A stretch of DNA of 64,000 nucleotides from Siderastrea radians (Eukaryota > Cnidaria > Anthozoa > Scleractinia > Rhizangiidae), in NCBI GenBank assembly GCA_964017195.1, contig OZ024897.1, positions 4,837,969-4,901,968 of the forward strand, given 5' to 3'. The notes below the pieces were generated by a model, which saw only the letters and a list, made by a program, of their open reading frames with translations, had not been told where the DNA came from and did no database searches. The position numbers and the translations under genes are program-made. Shown here piece by piece: positions 43,701-57,112 of the stretch (positions are counted from its first letter, which is position 1; each line of letters opens with the position of its first letter).

Positions 43701-44560
43701 GGGTGTCTGGCGAAAACAAGAAGCTGAACGGTAAATGAAATGAGATTGTTAAAATTGAAATGAAAACAGGTAAATAACCAGGAAGCAATGATAATCAACA
43801 GAGCTGCTGTGTGCTTACATTGTAAGCGTCTTGATGCAGTCTTTTCTTGCCAGTTTTGAGAAGTGTTTTTCTTTTTTACTTGTTTAGTTAGGTCTCGTCA
43901 GAACAAGTTCGTTCCATTCTAAAAGACTCTAACAGTTTGATTAATCGCTGATTCGTTGCCTGAAATAGCGTTTTCCACATCAGTTTTTCTACCGTTTTTC
44001 AGGATACTGAATAACTGGTGTCTCACGCTTTTAATTTCTCTTCGTTTTTAAACCAGTTTGCTATAGACTCAACAAAGTTACTGCCACAGACTGCGCAAAA
44101 ATAAACTATTGTTGACTGAGGCTATAGCAGTCTAAATCCCAGACAAACGAATGCACGAGTCGAAAAGAGTTGCAGAGGGTTTAGACTATATAAGATTGTG
44201 CGAGGATTCAAGCGGCCATTCATTGTGATGAAACTGTCACGAAACTTTGAGCAAATTCAAACCCCTCGATATAGCCTTGCAGCGGCAAGTACACTTTTGC
44301 TTTAGAGATACGAGCCATTAAGTCGCGCAAGTAATTTAGGGGCGATTTTGATCGTGAAGGACGAAGAAACCAAGGCCAAGAAAACTAACATACGAAAATT
44401 TATAATTGGAAGGGACTTTTAGGCCAAAGAATAGCAAGACAGTGAATTTAGAAAAACCTTCCTCGATCGACTCAGTTGATCAACGTTTTCAACTGCCATT
44501 AAACTTCGATGAAACGGTTACACGCACAGCTCCGAGTAGCTAAACGGTTCAAACTGACCT
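40714..44560. other. Unit 2 upstream region of CTHRC1-like copy 2
   Basis: Collinear with 10,135-15,380 of unit 1, with deletions and without the 13,037 MITE. It keeps the 46-bp candidate exon at 42,013-42,058. At about 44,560 unit 2 jumps to sequence matching 28,050, so the CACTA target site is deleted here. No intact gene. Confidence 0.5.
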
Positions 44561-47500
44561 GACCTGTGCGGGAAAAAAATACTTATAGCAGAATGTGAAA
44601 TTAATCAAAACGGAAATTAAACTCTCCCCAACGTTGATGTTACAGAACTGGTGTAATATGCGCCCCACAATTTTTTAATGCGTGTGTGAATGAAATCGTG
44701 TCGATTAACGAAAAGTTGTTCTAAGAAAAAGCTTTTGTCGACGAACTCACATAATCTAATACATGCGGACAACTTTAGCGAGAAAAAAACTTAAATGCGT
44801 GTCACACTGAATTTTAGTGAACATATTTATTCTTTACCTTTCAAGTAATTCCGCGTCTCCATGCTTGTCTGAGAGGAAACGAAATCTAAACGAAGAAAGA
44901 GAAAGAGTTGTTAGATGTAAAACAATATATAACAACTAAATAATCCGAAAATTAAACAAGGAAAAGGAACAGGACGTTTTAAAGCTAATGGCTTCATTTA
45001 TTCGGTTGTAGTAGTGATTAAGAAAAGAACGTCACTTCAAGCTTTCGTTTACTGGACATTTCAACGCCTGTTGTATTCCGAAGAAACAATACGCCAAAGC
45101 AATCAACAGCGATTCTGTAGTACAGCAGTCTACGACCACCCGAAGGCCGAAGGAGATTGCCGAAGCTCACCCAGTGTCGTTTTGGTTACAAGAAAGGTCA
45201 GCTACAATTTTCTTTAAGGCAACTGAGAAGCTTGTAACTTCCGGGAATAAGATTGCGTTTACGTAGATTTTGTGCCAATGTTTAAATATTCAGCTGAAGC
45301 ATCAAACGGAACAATCTGCGTTGGTTACAAGAATATTTATAAAAGGCCCTCAAACATCGTTCTAAATCTTTTGTTGCAATCTGAGTTTTGTTTATCCCTT
45401 ATAAAAACAAAATTGCCTATTTACACCGCCATATTTCCAAGCAATCGTCACTTATTGTTGCACAGAAATAAGTAAAGCCTTTCCTGTTTTGTTTCCTTTG
45501 CGTATAATAAGGCTCTCGTAAGATCAAGTTTGTGAAAAAGCAAATATTTAAAAATTCGCATCGATTAATTTTATTCTAACAAGCGATGTCATTAGCCAGA
45601 ACGGTTTCAGTAGTCGCTCATTCCTTCAGGAGAATGACCTCTTCTATTTCTAATTTTGGACGGTTGTTGCGTCCTGTCAGATCAGGTTTGTAAAAAAACA
45701 AGAATTTTAAATTTGTCACTGCTCAATTCCATTCTAACGAGCGCTGTTATTGGCTACAATAAGTTGAACGGTTCTCTCCAATGAAATGACCTCTTCTGTT
45801 TCTGATTACGTACGGTTATCACGTTTTGTTTTGTCTTGTTTTCGTTTTTGCAAAAATTAGATATAATTCCTAGAAAACCAAAGCGACTGAGAGAAGACCA
45901 AATTATTTGCCAAAACTTCAGTCAAAATATTTGGGTTCGGGGCACGTTTTGAACTAGGCTTGATATCTTGTTGAAAAAACGATGGTGATCTCTGTATTCT
46001 TAACAACATGTCTTAACAATACTAACATGCTGAATTATTATTGTGATACAAATACGGAAAAATTTAAGCAAAATGTAAAAATTTTAACATGAAGTAACTG
46101 CATGAGCTCTGTGGCGTTTGTTCTTTTCTGAAAACCGAAAGCTTTGCTCTTTCAGTTTTTTTCCTTGTGAATCTCGACGACTCCCTCCGGCGAAGAGATG
46201 TGGAATTTCGCAAGTAGTCTCGAATGACGCGTCAGACACGAACACTACTTCACTGTTTACAATGCGAGTCATTTGTTTGCTACGGCTGTTGAGCCACGTA
46301 GTGAACTCATTTTCTCTGAAATTTGAATACACTCGCTAAATTAGGCCCGGGTCGCACTTGCGGACAACTACTGAATTGTCCGCAATAATTTGGACAGAAA
46401 TTGACTTCCTAGGTTGTCCGAGACAACTTGTCAATTTCTGCGCTAATTTTGCAAGACAATAGTTTAGTAGTTAGGATTGCTTTGTTAAATTTTTAGAATT
46501 CATTGAACCGAAAAGCTGTATGAAAGCAATACACAGTAGTACCCCTGCCTTCTACGAATTTAAGGCAGTAAAACTCAAAAGTTAGCATTCCCATCACTGA
46601 GGTGGTGATCGTTGGATTGTAGAGTGCAGAAAACACTCATCTTATTACTCCAGGTCACTCCAGAAAAAATGGGGGTGTTCAGTACAAACCTGGTGAATTC
46701 CCTCCTCGATTGAAATGCCCACGTGGGAGCTTTCCAGTCAAGAATACTGAAATACGCGCCACCAGATTTAAACTCGCGTTACTCTCATTAGTATGCGTTT
46801 TTTAGAACAGCGCTTGCTTGATGAAATTTCTAAAATTTGCATATCGTGGATTTTTATGGCGTGCTATTGTCAAATGGTATACTTTGAAAATATGAATAAA
46901 ATAGCACGAGCTTAAAATGCTAATTTAGTATTTTTCAAGAACAGCACAATGGTCAATCAGAGGGCATTGTTATCTGGCGTCAACCATACGCTGAAATGTA
47001 AACAAGCGTGTTGTCTTGCCCAAGGGCAGGACTACGGCTCCTTTGAAGTTTCGCTTGTTTTGACACAAAACATCCTTGTGACAAAAGGAAGTCGTACATG
47101 TCTGCCATGATTCTGTCGAAAATCGAGCAACGTGGACATACAGCGCGGACCAATTATCTTTGTTTGTTTCGTCAAGTTGTTCGTCCAAGAAACTTCAGTC
47201 GCACTTGTCTTTGCTGACTTTGTCATTTGACTAAATTAAAATCCGACAGAAATGTGCAAAATTGTCCCAAGTGGGATAACAACCTAATCACAGGCTTATT
47301 TTGATACGATTTAACAGCGTTTTTTGCGGCGATTTAGCGTGCGAGTTCAAGTCACCTAGGGAGACCTTAGAAAGTAAAGGAATATCGGAAAAAGTAAAGG
47401 AATTACAGGGGAATTAAACTTGCCATTTGCCTATTTTTTTCCTTTGCAAGGAGAAATTCCCGATCTCTGTCGGAATTTACCTGAGCCCGCGGTATAATCA

Positions 47501-48201
47501 AGGACGTTGTTTAAGAACTAACAACTTCGTTCCCAGGGTCCCTGATCTTTTCCTCCTTTTGTCCTCTCGAAGGAGGAGAGAGAACCCTGGAAAGCAGGAG
47601 GGTTTCAGAATAATGATTGATTTTTGAGATATGTTGGTTCTACCCTGTTGACAAAACTATGTAGCATAACTGCTTAATATTCCTATATTTTGTATCCTTT
47701 CTTCCTCTCCCCTATTAATTTTGTAACTTAGTGTTCCGTAATTCCTGTAATTCTTGCCTGTAATCCTTAAAACGTTGCCAATTGATGTATTCGGTTATTT
47801 CTTCTTATTTAATTTATTTTTTATCAACCATTGGCGGACTTGCTGTACCTTTGTAGCTCCGCCCGCCTTGATTAGCTTCTGCTTCTTCATTTATGAGTAT
47901 TTAGTATTTAATAATTCTTGTGTTTTTGTGAATTTGTGAATAAAGTAAGTTTATTTGTTTTTATTCTTTTATCCAGCACACTCACCAGTAGTACGGCAGT
48001 AGTATTACAAGTATTAAACTTAAGTACAGTGCTATTATTGCACATAATACACGTTATTTACCTTTATTTAAACTTGAGATGTATATTGTTAGCCATTTCT
48101 CCGCTATACGAGCATTTGCTTCTTATAAATACTGGTTGTTCTCACAGTTTGTGGTATTGCAGTCATTGTCTGATGGAAGAGATGTTAATTTTTTTTTGCA
48201 G
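44561..48201. other. Unit 2 sequence before RAD51C gene 2 exons
   Basis: Collinear with 28,050-31,697. Short open frames correspond to those of unit 1 but are not conserved in frame. No RAD51C exon 1 or exon 2 is present here or in 37,073-38,640. Confidence 0.5.
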
Positions 48202-50363
48202 TATGCAGCTAGCAGTGGATGTTCAGATACCAGATGAGTTTGGAGGACTTAATGGGGAGGCCATTTACATCGGTATAGCTATTCTTCCATGTCTTATTTA
48301 TTTTCATTCTTTCATTCGTTCGTTCGTTCGTTCAGGAAGTCAGTCAGCTTGTTTCTTTTTTATTCTACATTCATGCAGTATTTAAGTGTAAATAGTTAAA
48401 TATTCGTATCATTTATTTTTCTAATGCAGACACAGAAGGAAGCTTTATCGTGGAGAGAGTGGTCGATACAGCAGATGCAGCAGTGAAACACATGCAACAT
48501 GTTGTGGAATCTTCTGACATGGATGAAGCAGGTCTAGTCTTGTACATTAGTAATGCAGTTAAAATCCGGCAAACTTGTACGTAAAAATTGGGAAGTTTGG
48601 CGTAAATTTGGAGAAAGTTTGCCTCTATTTGAGAGATCCACTGTTCGACACGACGTGGTTTCCTTAGCGGATTCGATCGTCGCAGTGTAGAGGGGTGACA
48701 GCAACGAAAATGCTGTGGTTTCAAATGAAAGAGTCTGTGTAAGCACTCGTCTGATTAGAGTTACAACTAAGCCCAGCTTGCGCCGAGTTGCATCTTCGTG
48801 TCAAACGGTGAAAGACTTGCGTCAGCTTATGCATGAATTGAAAAGGGTGGCATGCGATCGTGCGACGATGAATTAAGCGCACTCAAGTTGTGATAACATG
48901 AGAATTTTTCATCTTTCGTCTCTATTAAGAGAGATTTACCTTTAAGACCTTTATATATGATTTGCTTTTTTGCTCTTAACAGAAAGGTCTCTCCAAACCG
49001 AAGCCTTGAAAAAGTTTCAAGTGGAAAACATCTTGTCTAAGATCTACGTGTTTAGATGGCATGATTACATGCAGTTAATGGCGTTGTCGCATGTTTTACC
49101 AGACTTCTTGACAGATCACTCCAAAGTAAGTGAGAATTCCACTCGTTTAACGCCCACTCAGAGCGGAAATTTGTTTGTGTCCAAAGTATTTAAGTTTCAA
49201 AAACACCGTTTTCATATGTGAATGCGTTAATGAGTATTCCATGCTTTATTAACGTTTTCTCTCGTAAAGTCAACCTTGAACTGCATCTGATGTGGTTGTT
49301 TGGATATTCTAAAGTGTGACCATTCAAATGAAAGCTACCGAGCAGTACTTTCCTGTGGTGCTGTTTATTATGCTGCACAAGGTGGTTCTAATGTTTTGAG
49401 TCTGTGGATGAAATCCTAAAGTGTGACCTTTTAAATGAAAACTACTGAGCAGTGCTTTCCTGTGGTACTGTTTATTATGCTGTACAAGGTGGTTCTAATG
49501 TTTTGAGTCTGTGGATGAAATCCTAAAGTGTGACCATTCAAATGAAAGCTACTGAGCAGTGCCCATGTTGGGCCAAAAAAGTAAGCCCGTTGTTATCTAG
49601 CCCAGTTTTGAACCGAATTCTCATAACTGTCTTAAAATTAAAATGATTGTTTGTAATCGGAATAAATAGAACATCTCCTGGCAACTGTTAAGTACTAATT
49701 TTTATTTCTTAAATCTCAGGTAAAACTCAGACAGTATCGCATTTCAGTTCCGGCATGATTTTGATGACCTCGCTTTGAGGACGAGGCTATTGAATGGCTT
49801 GGCTCAGAGCTTTATAAAGATGGCGTGTGAAAATCAGCTAGCTGTAAGTAGAAAAGATTCCATTAACCCGATATTTTAGGTAACATGAAAGTATGAATTT
49901 GAAGCTCTCTGGTAGTCTAGTTTCCAATGCACCAAGACCGCTGGATATAAAGACGAAAGGCCCATTTCTTACGGGGTAATTCTCAATCTGAAGTAAAATA
50001 TTCATAAACACCAGCGAGAAGATTAACTATTTACCACTCTTTGCTTGTTTTATCGTAGCCGGATTAAGCAGTTTCCTGCTGGTATTTTTGAATATTTTAC
50101 TTTAGATCGATACTAACCCCTGAAAAATGCGTCCTATTCAGCAGTTTTAGTGGAAACGGAACTGGACTATTGCTTCCGAGAAGAACGTATATCCTAATTT
50201 CGTCAGTTTTCCTGTGCATGTTGGTTCGTTAGTGCGTTACAATTAGTAGACAGAAGAAATGAGATTTTTGACACTCCTCTATTTCAGGTTGTTTTCATGA
50301 ACCAGATGACCACACGCGTCAAATCCTCGCAGCTGGGACAATCTCACCTTATTCCAGAGTTAG
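48202..50363 (+). pseudogene. RAD51C: RAD51C gene 2, exons 3-7 (disrupted)
   Basis: Exons at 48,202-48,272, 48,430-48,531, 48,983-49,125, 49,720-49,843 and 50,288-50,363, homologous to gene 1. Some residues are closer to the vertebrate protein (MQLAVD, DTEGSF). The Walker B exon lacks 8 bp after GTAAAACTC (124 bp instead of 132), so LIVVD is lost and a TGA follows at 49,756-49,758. Unit 2 has no exons 1-2, so no Walker A and no N-terminus. This cannot encode a working RAD51C. Confidence 0.9.
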
Positions 50364-51091
50364 GTGAGCTTTTCTTACTACAAAGGGTGGCATTTTAATA
50401 ACTGGTGTAAAACTTAAACCAAGCATTGTCACTGAGCTAATCACTGAGGAGGAACCGCTGACAGACGAGGGAAAAGTCACGTGAACGTACACGAGGAAAG
50501 TCACATGATACTGAGGAGCCTTGTCCTTGGTTAACGACGCTCGTTATTGTGGAAAGAAAAGAAAGTCGTACATTATCCTAACTTATACCACCGATACCGC
50601 TCTGAAGTATCGATACTTTCCACGGGTATGCCAGTATCGTTGTTATCGCATATTATCTGATATGTCGGTAGTTACCTGGCCGCCTCTCATTGAAAAGATC
50701 ATGACAACAGTTTACGTCCCGTTCAATTGATTCATGTTGAATGTTCATTTCTCTGTCTCGGTAACGTTTTTCTGATCGTTGTAGTCACACCACTATAAAT
50801 GACTGTCTTCGCTTGTTTGTTGCTGTTGAAAGCTGGGGTCACGCAAGTACCATTCGAATCGTGTTGTAACGGGAAGACAATCAGAGGCATATTATACAAT
50901 CGATTTTTTTACATTGCACAGAGTAAAACGCGCGTTTTGATTGGTGTAGTGAAGATGGTGATTAAAGTACAGATACACGAATGACGAAATGAGCCGCAAA
51001 GTTCTGCGCTCGCAAATTATCAGTCGGAAAATATTTGAAAACTTTTCTAACTTTGTGTAGGATAACCGACATCAATTACAAAGCATAAAAC

Positions 51092-51275
51092 AAATAGATT
51101 CCATTTCGCTGTGCGTGTGTACTCTGATAATGCACAGAGGACGTCAAAACGTGGTAAGAACATCACCTCAGCAATGATACTCGCCTGCGGCTCAAAGCGT
51201 ATTTCTTTGTTTGTACCACGTTTTGACGTCATCTGTGCGTTATCAGAGTACACACGCACGGCCCAATGGATCTAA
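51092..51275. mobile_element. Foldback MITE
   Basis: Inverted arms of about 63 bp sharing GTGCGTGTGTACTCTGATAA and GACGTCAAAACGTGGTA around a spacer of about 55 bp. No coding capacity. Present only in unit 3. Confidence 0.65.
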
Positions 51276-51984
51276 TTGTTAAAAAGAAAACGCACTAAAT
51301 GGGGCTTTAAACCTGGCCACATTCCGTTTGGCCACTACTTGCATGCACTTGCATCGAATTGCTATGACATACGCGCGTTCACTTTGGTCAAGCTCAAATT
51401 CACATATATGTTGCAGCTTCTGAACACGCAACGCATGTTGTTATAATTGACCTTATGAGTGTCCCCTTCGAAGATCTTAGGAGCGTAGATAAAACCCTAA
51501 TATGGAACATTTCGAACAAGAAAAAAATTCAAAGAAATAAAAATTAAAGTCAGATCGCGAAAAAATATATAGAATAAATAATTACAAGTATGAATGACTT
51601 AGTGAATGCGGGTAGAGAAATAAAATAGTGCTGCGTTTAGTGATGTATTAGTAGTTTTTCTCCGAACAGGTTTGCAAACCTCTACAAGTCTCCTTCGCGG
51701 CAGGAAATGACAGTTCCATTTCAAATCACGGTATGGCGGAAATTACTGACTTGTTCGTGACAGTTTTAACTGCCTATTAGTCCTAAGACCGTTAGACCAG
51801 ACATCAGATAAAAGGTCTGGAGTTGAGGGAAAATGGATGGATTCCCCTTGCTCGTTCTCAGGAAGGCTTTATTCCCACTTGGCCTTCCGTTGGGGTACTT
51901 CCTATACTGAGTGGCTAGAAGAGGAGGCTCTGCCCGAAAGGGGTACCTTTTTGCGCTTCCAGACACTCATGTTCAATACACACG

Positions 51985-52600
51985 AACAAGTACCATTTGT
52001 AAAAGAAGATGCGGCTTTTACCATTTGTACCAATGATACCACTGGAAAAACCGATTCGTCCATCTCTCAGTTGTTTTAAACATGAAATATTCTAATTCCC
52101 ATCAATGAGATACAATTTACAAATGGTTACAAATCGACTACTGCTTTTACCGTTTGTACCAATGGTACAAATGGCAACAATGAACAAACCGATTCAGCCC
52201 TCTCTCAGTTGGCTTAAATGTGAAATATTCTAAGTCCCACCAATGAAATGCGATTTGCCAATGGTTACAAATCGGCTACTGCTTTTACCGTTTGTACCAG
52301 TGGCATCAATGGACAAACTCAGTTGATTTAAACATGAAATATTTTAAGTCCCACTAATGAGATGCAATTGACCAGTAGTTCGGGGTTACAAATCGTCTAC
52401 GGCTCTTACCTTTTGTACCAATGATACTAATTGACAAACTGCTTCCGCCCTCTCCCAGTTGGTTTGAACTTGAAATTTTCTAAGTCCCGCTAATTTTACT
52501 AATGGTCAACGGATGGTGAACCTACTTATAGACCTTTCACCATTTGTACCAATGGTATGGGTCTACGTGCTGCTTTTACAAATGGTATTCGTTCGTGTAT
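51985..52600. repeat. Tandem repeat before RAD51C gene 2 last exon
   Basis: Four or so units of the same 110-150 bp repeat as 36,290-36,745, with one extra unit relative to unit 2. Confidence 0.7.
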
Positions 52601-52746
52601 ATTGGACAACTCCCCTCAGCTAAACCTAAGTATCAAACATTTTTGTGAAATCTTGGCAAAAATCACAATCACAAATAAACGAGAGCTTGGAGCCTTCAGT
52701 GATCTTCTGTTTCTGATTTTTCTGATTCCCTTTTTGTGGTTTTCAG

Positions 52747-52910
52747 GAAGGCGGAGTTCGTGACTGCTTTACAAGCTACACGGAACACGACCGCTGTGAA
52801 AACGGGGGCGATGCACGGGCTCCCAAAGTGAAGGTCATGATACTCCAGTGACAGGCGAGGAGTCTAGCACCTCCTTGGCGAGAAAAAGACGGTTTGAAGA
52901 GATTACTTAG
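52747..52910 (+). pseudogene. RAD51C: RAD51C gene 2, terminal exon (frameshifted)
   Basis: Acceptor GGTTTTCAG then EGGVRDCF..HDRCENGG. A net 10-bp loss near 52,822 shifts the frame and gives a stop at the former CCAGTGACA. The exon is 164 bp against 174 in the other two copies. The RKRR tail is still present in sequence but out of frame. Confidence 0.88.
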
Positions 52911-53226
52911 AAGAAGAGAACAATTGCATTCTACCAAGTGGGTCTATTCTAATTAAAGTTTAGGTCTGTCAAACCTCCTCCAGAACGCGTAGATTTTATC
53001 CGGTTGGTTCGCTACCCCGTACATTTTAATAGTCCTTTGAAAGTGCAGATCAACGGCAAAATTGAACGACAGCTTCGAAACTTCAGGAGAGCTTTTGTTT
53101 GACCAGTTTTCCCCTTATCAGGGTGAACGAACAAACGGGATGGATAACTTTATTTGAGTGTCGGAGTATTTAGCTTGAGTTCTGTAACTAATTGTGGACA
53201 CTATTCTAAGTTGTCATAGTAAATTA

Positions 53227-55336
53227 CACTGCACGAAAAAACGGATTTACAAGGATAGCAAAATCGCAGGAAATATGAAGTAAATACCATAAATGATTAA
53301 ATTTGATCATATTTGGTCAAATTCAAATGTCATGTTTGCACCGCCTTTGCATGAAAAGCAAATATGGTAAATACCGCGTTTACTCGATATTTATGCAACG
53401 TAGCAAATGTGAACAGGAAGTACACATTTGAGACGGATTTACTCCTACAGTAATTATGAAGTGAAGTTAAATATTTGCTGCCCCAAAAGATGGATTTGCA
53501 TGGGTGGCAAATATGAACCAAATACCATGTTTGCTGTACTTTGATAATATTTGCACATCAGTCAAATTTTGTGTTTGGAGCACATTCGCAAGCAAAGCAA
53601 TAATGTTTTCCGGGGGTGGTACTTCACTCATGTTTGGGTGTAGGGGTACCGCTGGAGATCTGATACCCTGACCCTGTTTAGGACAAAAAGCCGTAAAATA
53701 CCAATCCCGTTTAGGACAACACCCTCTATTTTAGGTCCCTGTTTAGAACAATTGAAAAAAATACACACTTTCTTCACGTTCGAGACAATTTTCGGTATTT
53801 TAGAGACTGGGCGACAAACGTCAGGTTTCCGATCTATGACTGGCTATGTATAAGTGACAACGGTGACAATCGTGCAGCCATACCTTGTTTAGGACGCGTT
53901 CATACCCTGTTTGGGACAAACTCGCATAAAATTATATACCCTGTACAGGACAGACAGGCCAAAAACCTTACCCTGTTCAGCGGCAAAATTTTAGATATGT
54001 TGAATATCCTTTCTGGCTGACTCAGCTTGGAGTCCTAGCATCACCATAATGCCTGAGTACTTTTGGGATATGCAACATAATAAGCATTTTGAGACGAAAA
54101 GATTTAGGAAAATGTGAAATATGCAACATAATTACCAGATTGAGACAAAATGTTAAGCAAATGTTGTGCATCCTTGCTAATTCAAACATCGTGGAGTTCT
54201 TAAATCATTGTATGTCTGGGCACTTCTGGGATATGTAATATTCAAAGTCCCTCTGGCATAGAAAACATTTTTCTTTGTTCTTCTAATGAATCCACCTCCA
54301 AAATCCACTAGGGGTTGATTAGCACAAAGGACACGCGAGCGGGCGCGAAAATTGCGTGTGGCGTGAAAACATGACGCGCGCGTGATCATTATCCCATTGG
54401 AATCCCATAGTGCGTTTGATTGACCTCGTTCAAGACTGAATTATCCAATGTGAGAACGAAAACTACTAAGATTTGCAATTTGTTTGGAGGGAAATAATTC
54501 GCCATTTTAAGTACGTTTTCAGCCATGATTTATATACTTGTGCACTTTCTTACAGAGGTCAAAAAGGATTGTTTAGGACAAATTTGCTGATTAACAGTAC
54601 ACGAAATATGACTTGAAAATCTTCGGGTTTCATAAAAAAAGAGTAGGTTGGCGAAAATGGAAATGGTTATATTTGCTCCATATTTGCTTCTGGGGTAAAT
54701 AAACCTAAATTTGCTGACTTGGTGTAAAGTTGGTGCAAATAAACAGAATTGCCATAATGATAGCAAATGTAAGGGTAAGATATCCAAATTTGTTTATTTG
54801 CTACTCAAGTAAATGTGACAGTACTTTGATTTACGCCACTTGTTTGCGTGTTAGGAGATGAGTATGTTTGCTCCTTTAGTAAATATGGGGTAAATAAACC
54901 TAAATTTCCTGATTTGACCTTGGCGTAAAGTTGGTGCAAATAGGCACAATTGCTATAATAGTAAATGTGAGAGTAAGTAATGCAAATTTGTTTATTTGCC
55001 ACTCAAGTAAAAGTGATGGTAATTTGATGCAAATAAGTTGATTTTCACCGTGTTTGCTTAGATTTACGGACTCCGTAAAAGTATTAATTTTTAAGGTTAG
55101 CAAAACTACAGCAAATAAATGTGAAATTTGAATATTTACCTTGGTGGCAAAACTGACACAAATCTGATGTAAACTTCGTATTTACGTTACATTTGCGCCT
55201 AATTTCAGCAGGAGCAAGTGTGTGTCTTTGCTTCGACAATGCCGTCTGTGCAAATTTGTGACAAATTTAAAGCCCTAAATTTGCTACATATTTACTTCAG
55301 TTGCAAAGCTCGGTAAATCCGTCTTTTCGTGCAGTG
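53227..55336. mobile_element. 2.1-kb CACTA-like non-autonomous element
   Basis: Inverted ends CACTGCACGAAAARACGGATTTAC (24 bp, one mismatch) flanked by TTA (53,224-53,226 and 55,337-55,339). Unit 2 at about 37,405 lacks it. Many GCAAATATG, GGTAAATA and ATTTGC subterminal motifs lie inside, plus a direct repeat of about 135 bp (near 54,695 and 54,890). A block of CCCTGTTTAGGAC-type repeats (53,640-53,985) looks like a nested repeat. No transposase recognised. The CACTG start and the TTTAC inside the terminal repeat link it to the 15,561 element. Confidence 0.8.
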
Positions 55337-55968
55337 TTAAAAATACTATTGATGACAGTAAACAAATTGTCACTATGCCCATATATGGTAAGGAAGCCCT
55401 CAATATCTGTCATCCGTACATGACAGATATCCTGCGATATACGTAAATGACCATATTTGGAAGTGCACTGCAGATTTTCTTTCATTGTTTGTTTCGCGGC
55501 CATTTTGAAAAGCCAGGCAGTTTTAGCAGTGTTCTCCGCAAATTTTAACTCCCTGGAAGAAACTTTCCACGATTAAATGCTCTCAAGAAGTCAACAAGTA
55601 TTTGCTTCAGCTCACAAAGATATCCAGAGGTTGATTTGGAATTTTCATAGTGAGAACTCAACCAAGAAAATGCTATTGCGAACGAAGCAGCAGACTTGCT
55701 CACGGAAAGTTGTAAAGTTGAAAAGATTTTAATTCACAGGAAGAACACTTATTCTCGGTAAGGTAGCAATATATTTTTTTACTTTGTCTTGTCATTTCCA
55801 GACATGAGTTTGTAAATAAGTCTTTTTAAGTGAACGGTAGTAAACTTCAATTTCTTGAAGTTCTATTTGATTTTCATTACGTGTTGCTAGCTTTTAGCGT
55901 TTTCATCATAGAACCATAGTTTTTCTCGTTCTGAAAATAGTAGTCGATGAGAATTTGTTGAATAATAA

Positions 55969-56081
55969 AACAATTATCCTGCTCAATCTTGCGGAATATC
56001 CCCTGATTTAGCCAACTCGGCCTACGGCCTCGTCGGCTAAGTATCAGGTGATATTCCGCGCGATTTCGCAGGATAATTGTT
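55969..56081. other. 113-bp hairpin
   Basis: Inverted arms from AACAATTATCCTGC to GCAGGATAATTGTT with GGAATATCxCCTGAT inside and a CGGCCTACGGCC centre. Probably a small foldback element. No counterpart in unit 2. Confidence 0.65.
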
Positions 56082-56249
56082 AAATATCACTGTATAAATT
56101 TAGGCGCTAACCGGTAACATTAACCGCTTTTAGCACCGCTTGTTACGTTTGGAACCACATATTAACGCCTGGGTTAGAAATGACACTGTGACAGATTTGG
56201 ATTTTGAAAAAAATTATTATCAGATGGAATTGTGAAAATACTTATGGTA

Positions 56250-56590
56250 CATTTAAGGTATTAGTCTTCTCGACATTCTTCGTACGTTGGTACGTTCGTC
56301 AGTTTCCGTCTTATCTCAGTTCTCGACATTTTTTTCGTACGTTAGCACGTTCGAAAATGTTAGTGTTCTCTTCTTGAGGTTTGGACGTATGTACGTATAT
56401 TCGTAAGGTGCTGTTAGTTTTATCTTCTTGACATTTTTCCGTACGTTAGCACGTTCGTAAGGTATTAATGTTATCTTCTCGACGTTTATCCGTTTTGGTG
56501 TGTTTGTAAGGTGCTGTTAAGATTACCTTCTCCTCGAAGTTCTTCGTTGATGTCTTCGACATCTATAGCTATCTGTACTTTAATACGTTA
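56250..56590. repeat. CGTACGTTxGTACGTTCG tandem repeat, unit 3
   Basis: Counterpart of 37,640-38,130, shorter by a few units. Confidence 0.65.
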
Positions 56591-56872
56591 CGTGAATGAA
56601 ACAGGAATCGCAAACGGCAAGCAGCTTGAAGGGTTTTTGAGACACATGTGAGCCTAGTGTCATGAGTAACATTCCAGGTCTCATGATGACACTTCCACTC
56701 CAGGGCAGAAAAGAATTTTCAGCAGAGCTGCTTAACTGCGGTCAGGAAAACTGACCTGTTGCCCTGAAAGGTAGGGAGACCGCAGACGACTACTATGGTA
56801 GTCTATTTCTATCCAAGAAACTCGCAGACCTAATAACTTTGAATGGTAAAAAAACCTCACATAACACTCTGT

Positions 56873-56878
56873 TTTATT
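56873..56878 (-). terminator. Polyadenylation signal of CTHRC1-like copy 3
   Basis: AATAAA on the minus strand about 235 bp beyond the stop codon. Confidence 0.45.
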
Positions 56879-57112
56879 CAATTTGCCTTCCTTTCCTTCT
56901 GTATTTGCACATTCCTAGACGTTTAACATGTGCTGTCCATACCCAACACAGTTTTTTAGTGTTATGTCTGGATTTATGATCATAATTTACTTCTGCTTAT
57001 GTGCTTATCGCCCTTTAATACTGTATTCAAAAGTTCACCTTTTTGTGATCATTCTGTCCACAGTTAGCCTTTAAAGCCCCTTAAAACTGTTAAAAATCAA
57101 ACGCTGCTCTTT

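Larger units (their letters stand above)
36000..50440. repeat. Segmental duplication unit 2
   Basis: Contains a RAD51C last exon, CTHRC1-like copy 2 and RAD51C exons 3-7 in the same order as units 1 and 3. Its left joint is close to AGTCACGTGAACGTACACGAGG at about 36,050, repeated at about 50,475 at the start of unit 3. Exon sequences and introns align closely across units, so the duplication is much younger than the gene families. Confidence 0.8.
50364..52746. other. Region before RAD51C gene 2 terminal exon
   Basis: Holds a foldback element (51,092-51,275) and the TTTGTACCAATGG tandem repeat (51,985-52,600). I looked for the RAD51C exons covering ESWGHAATIR and LATLYKSPS and did not find them. 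The stretch from 51,687 matches position 1 onward. Confidence 0.45.
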
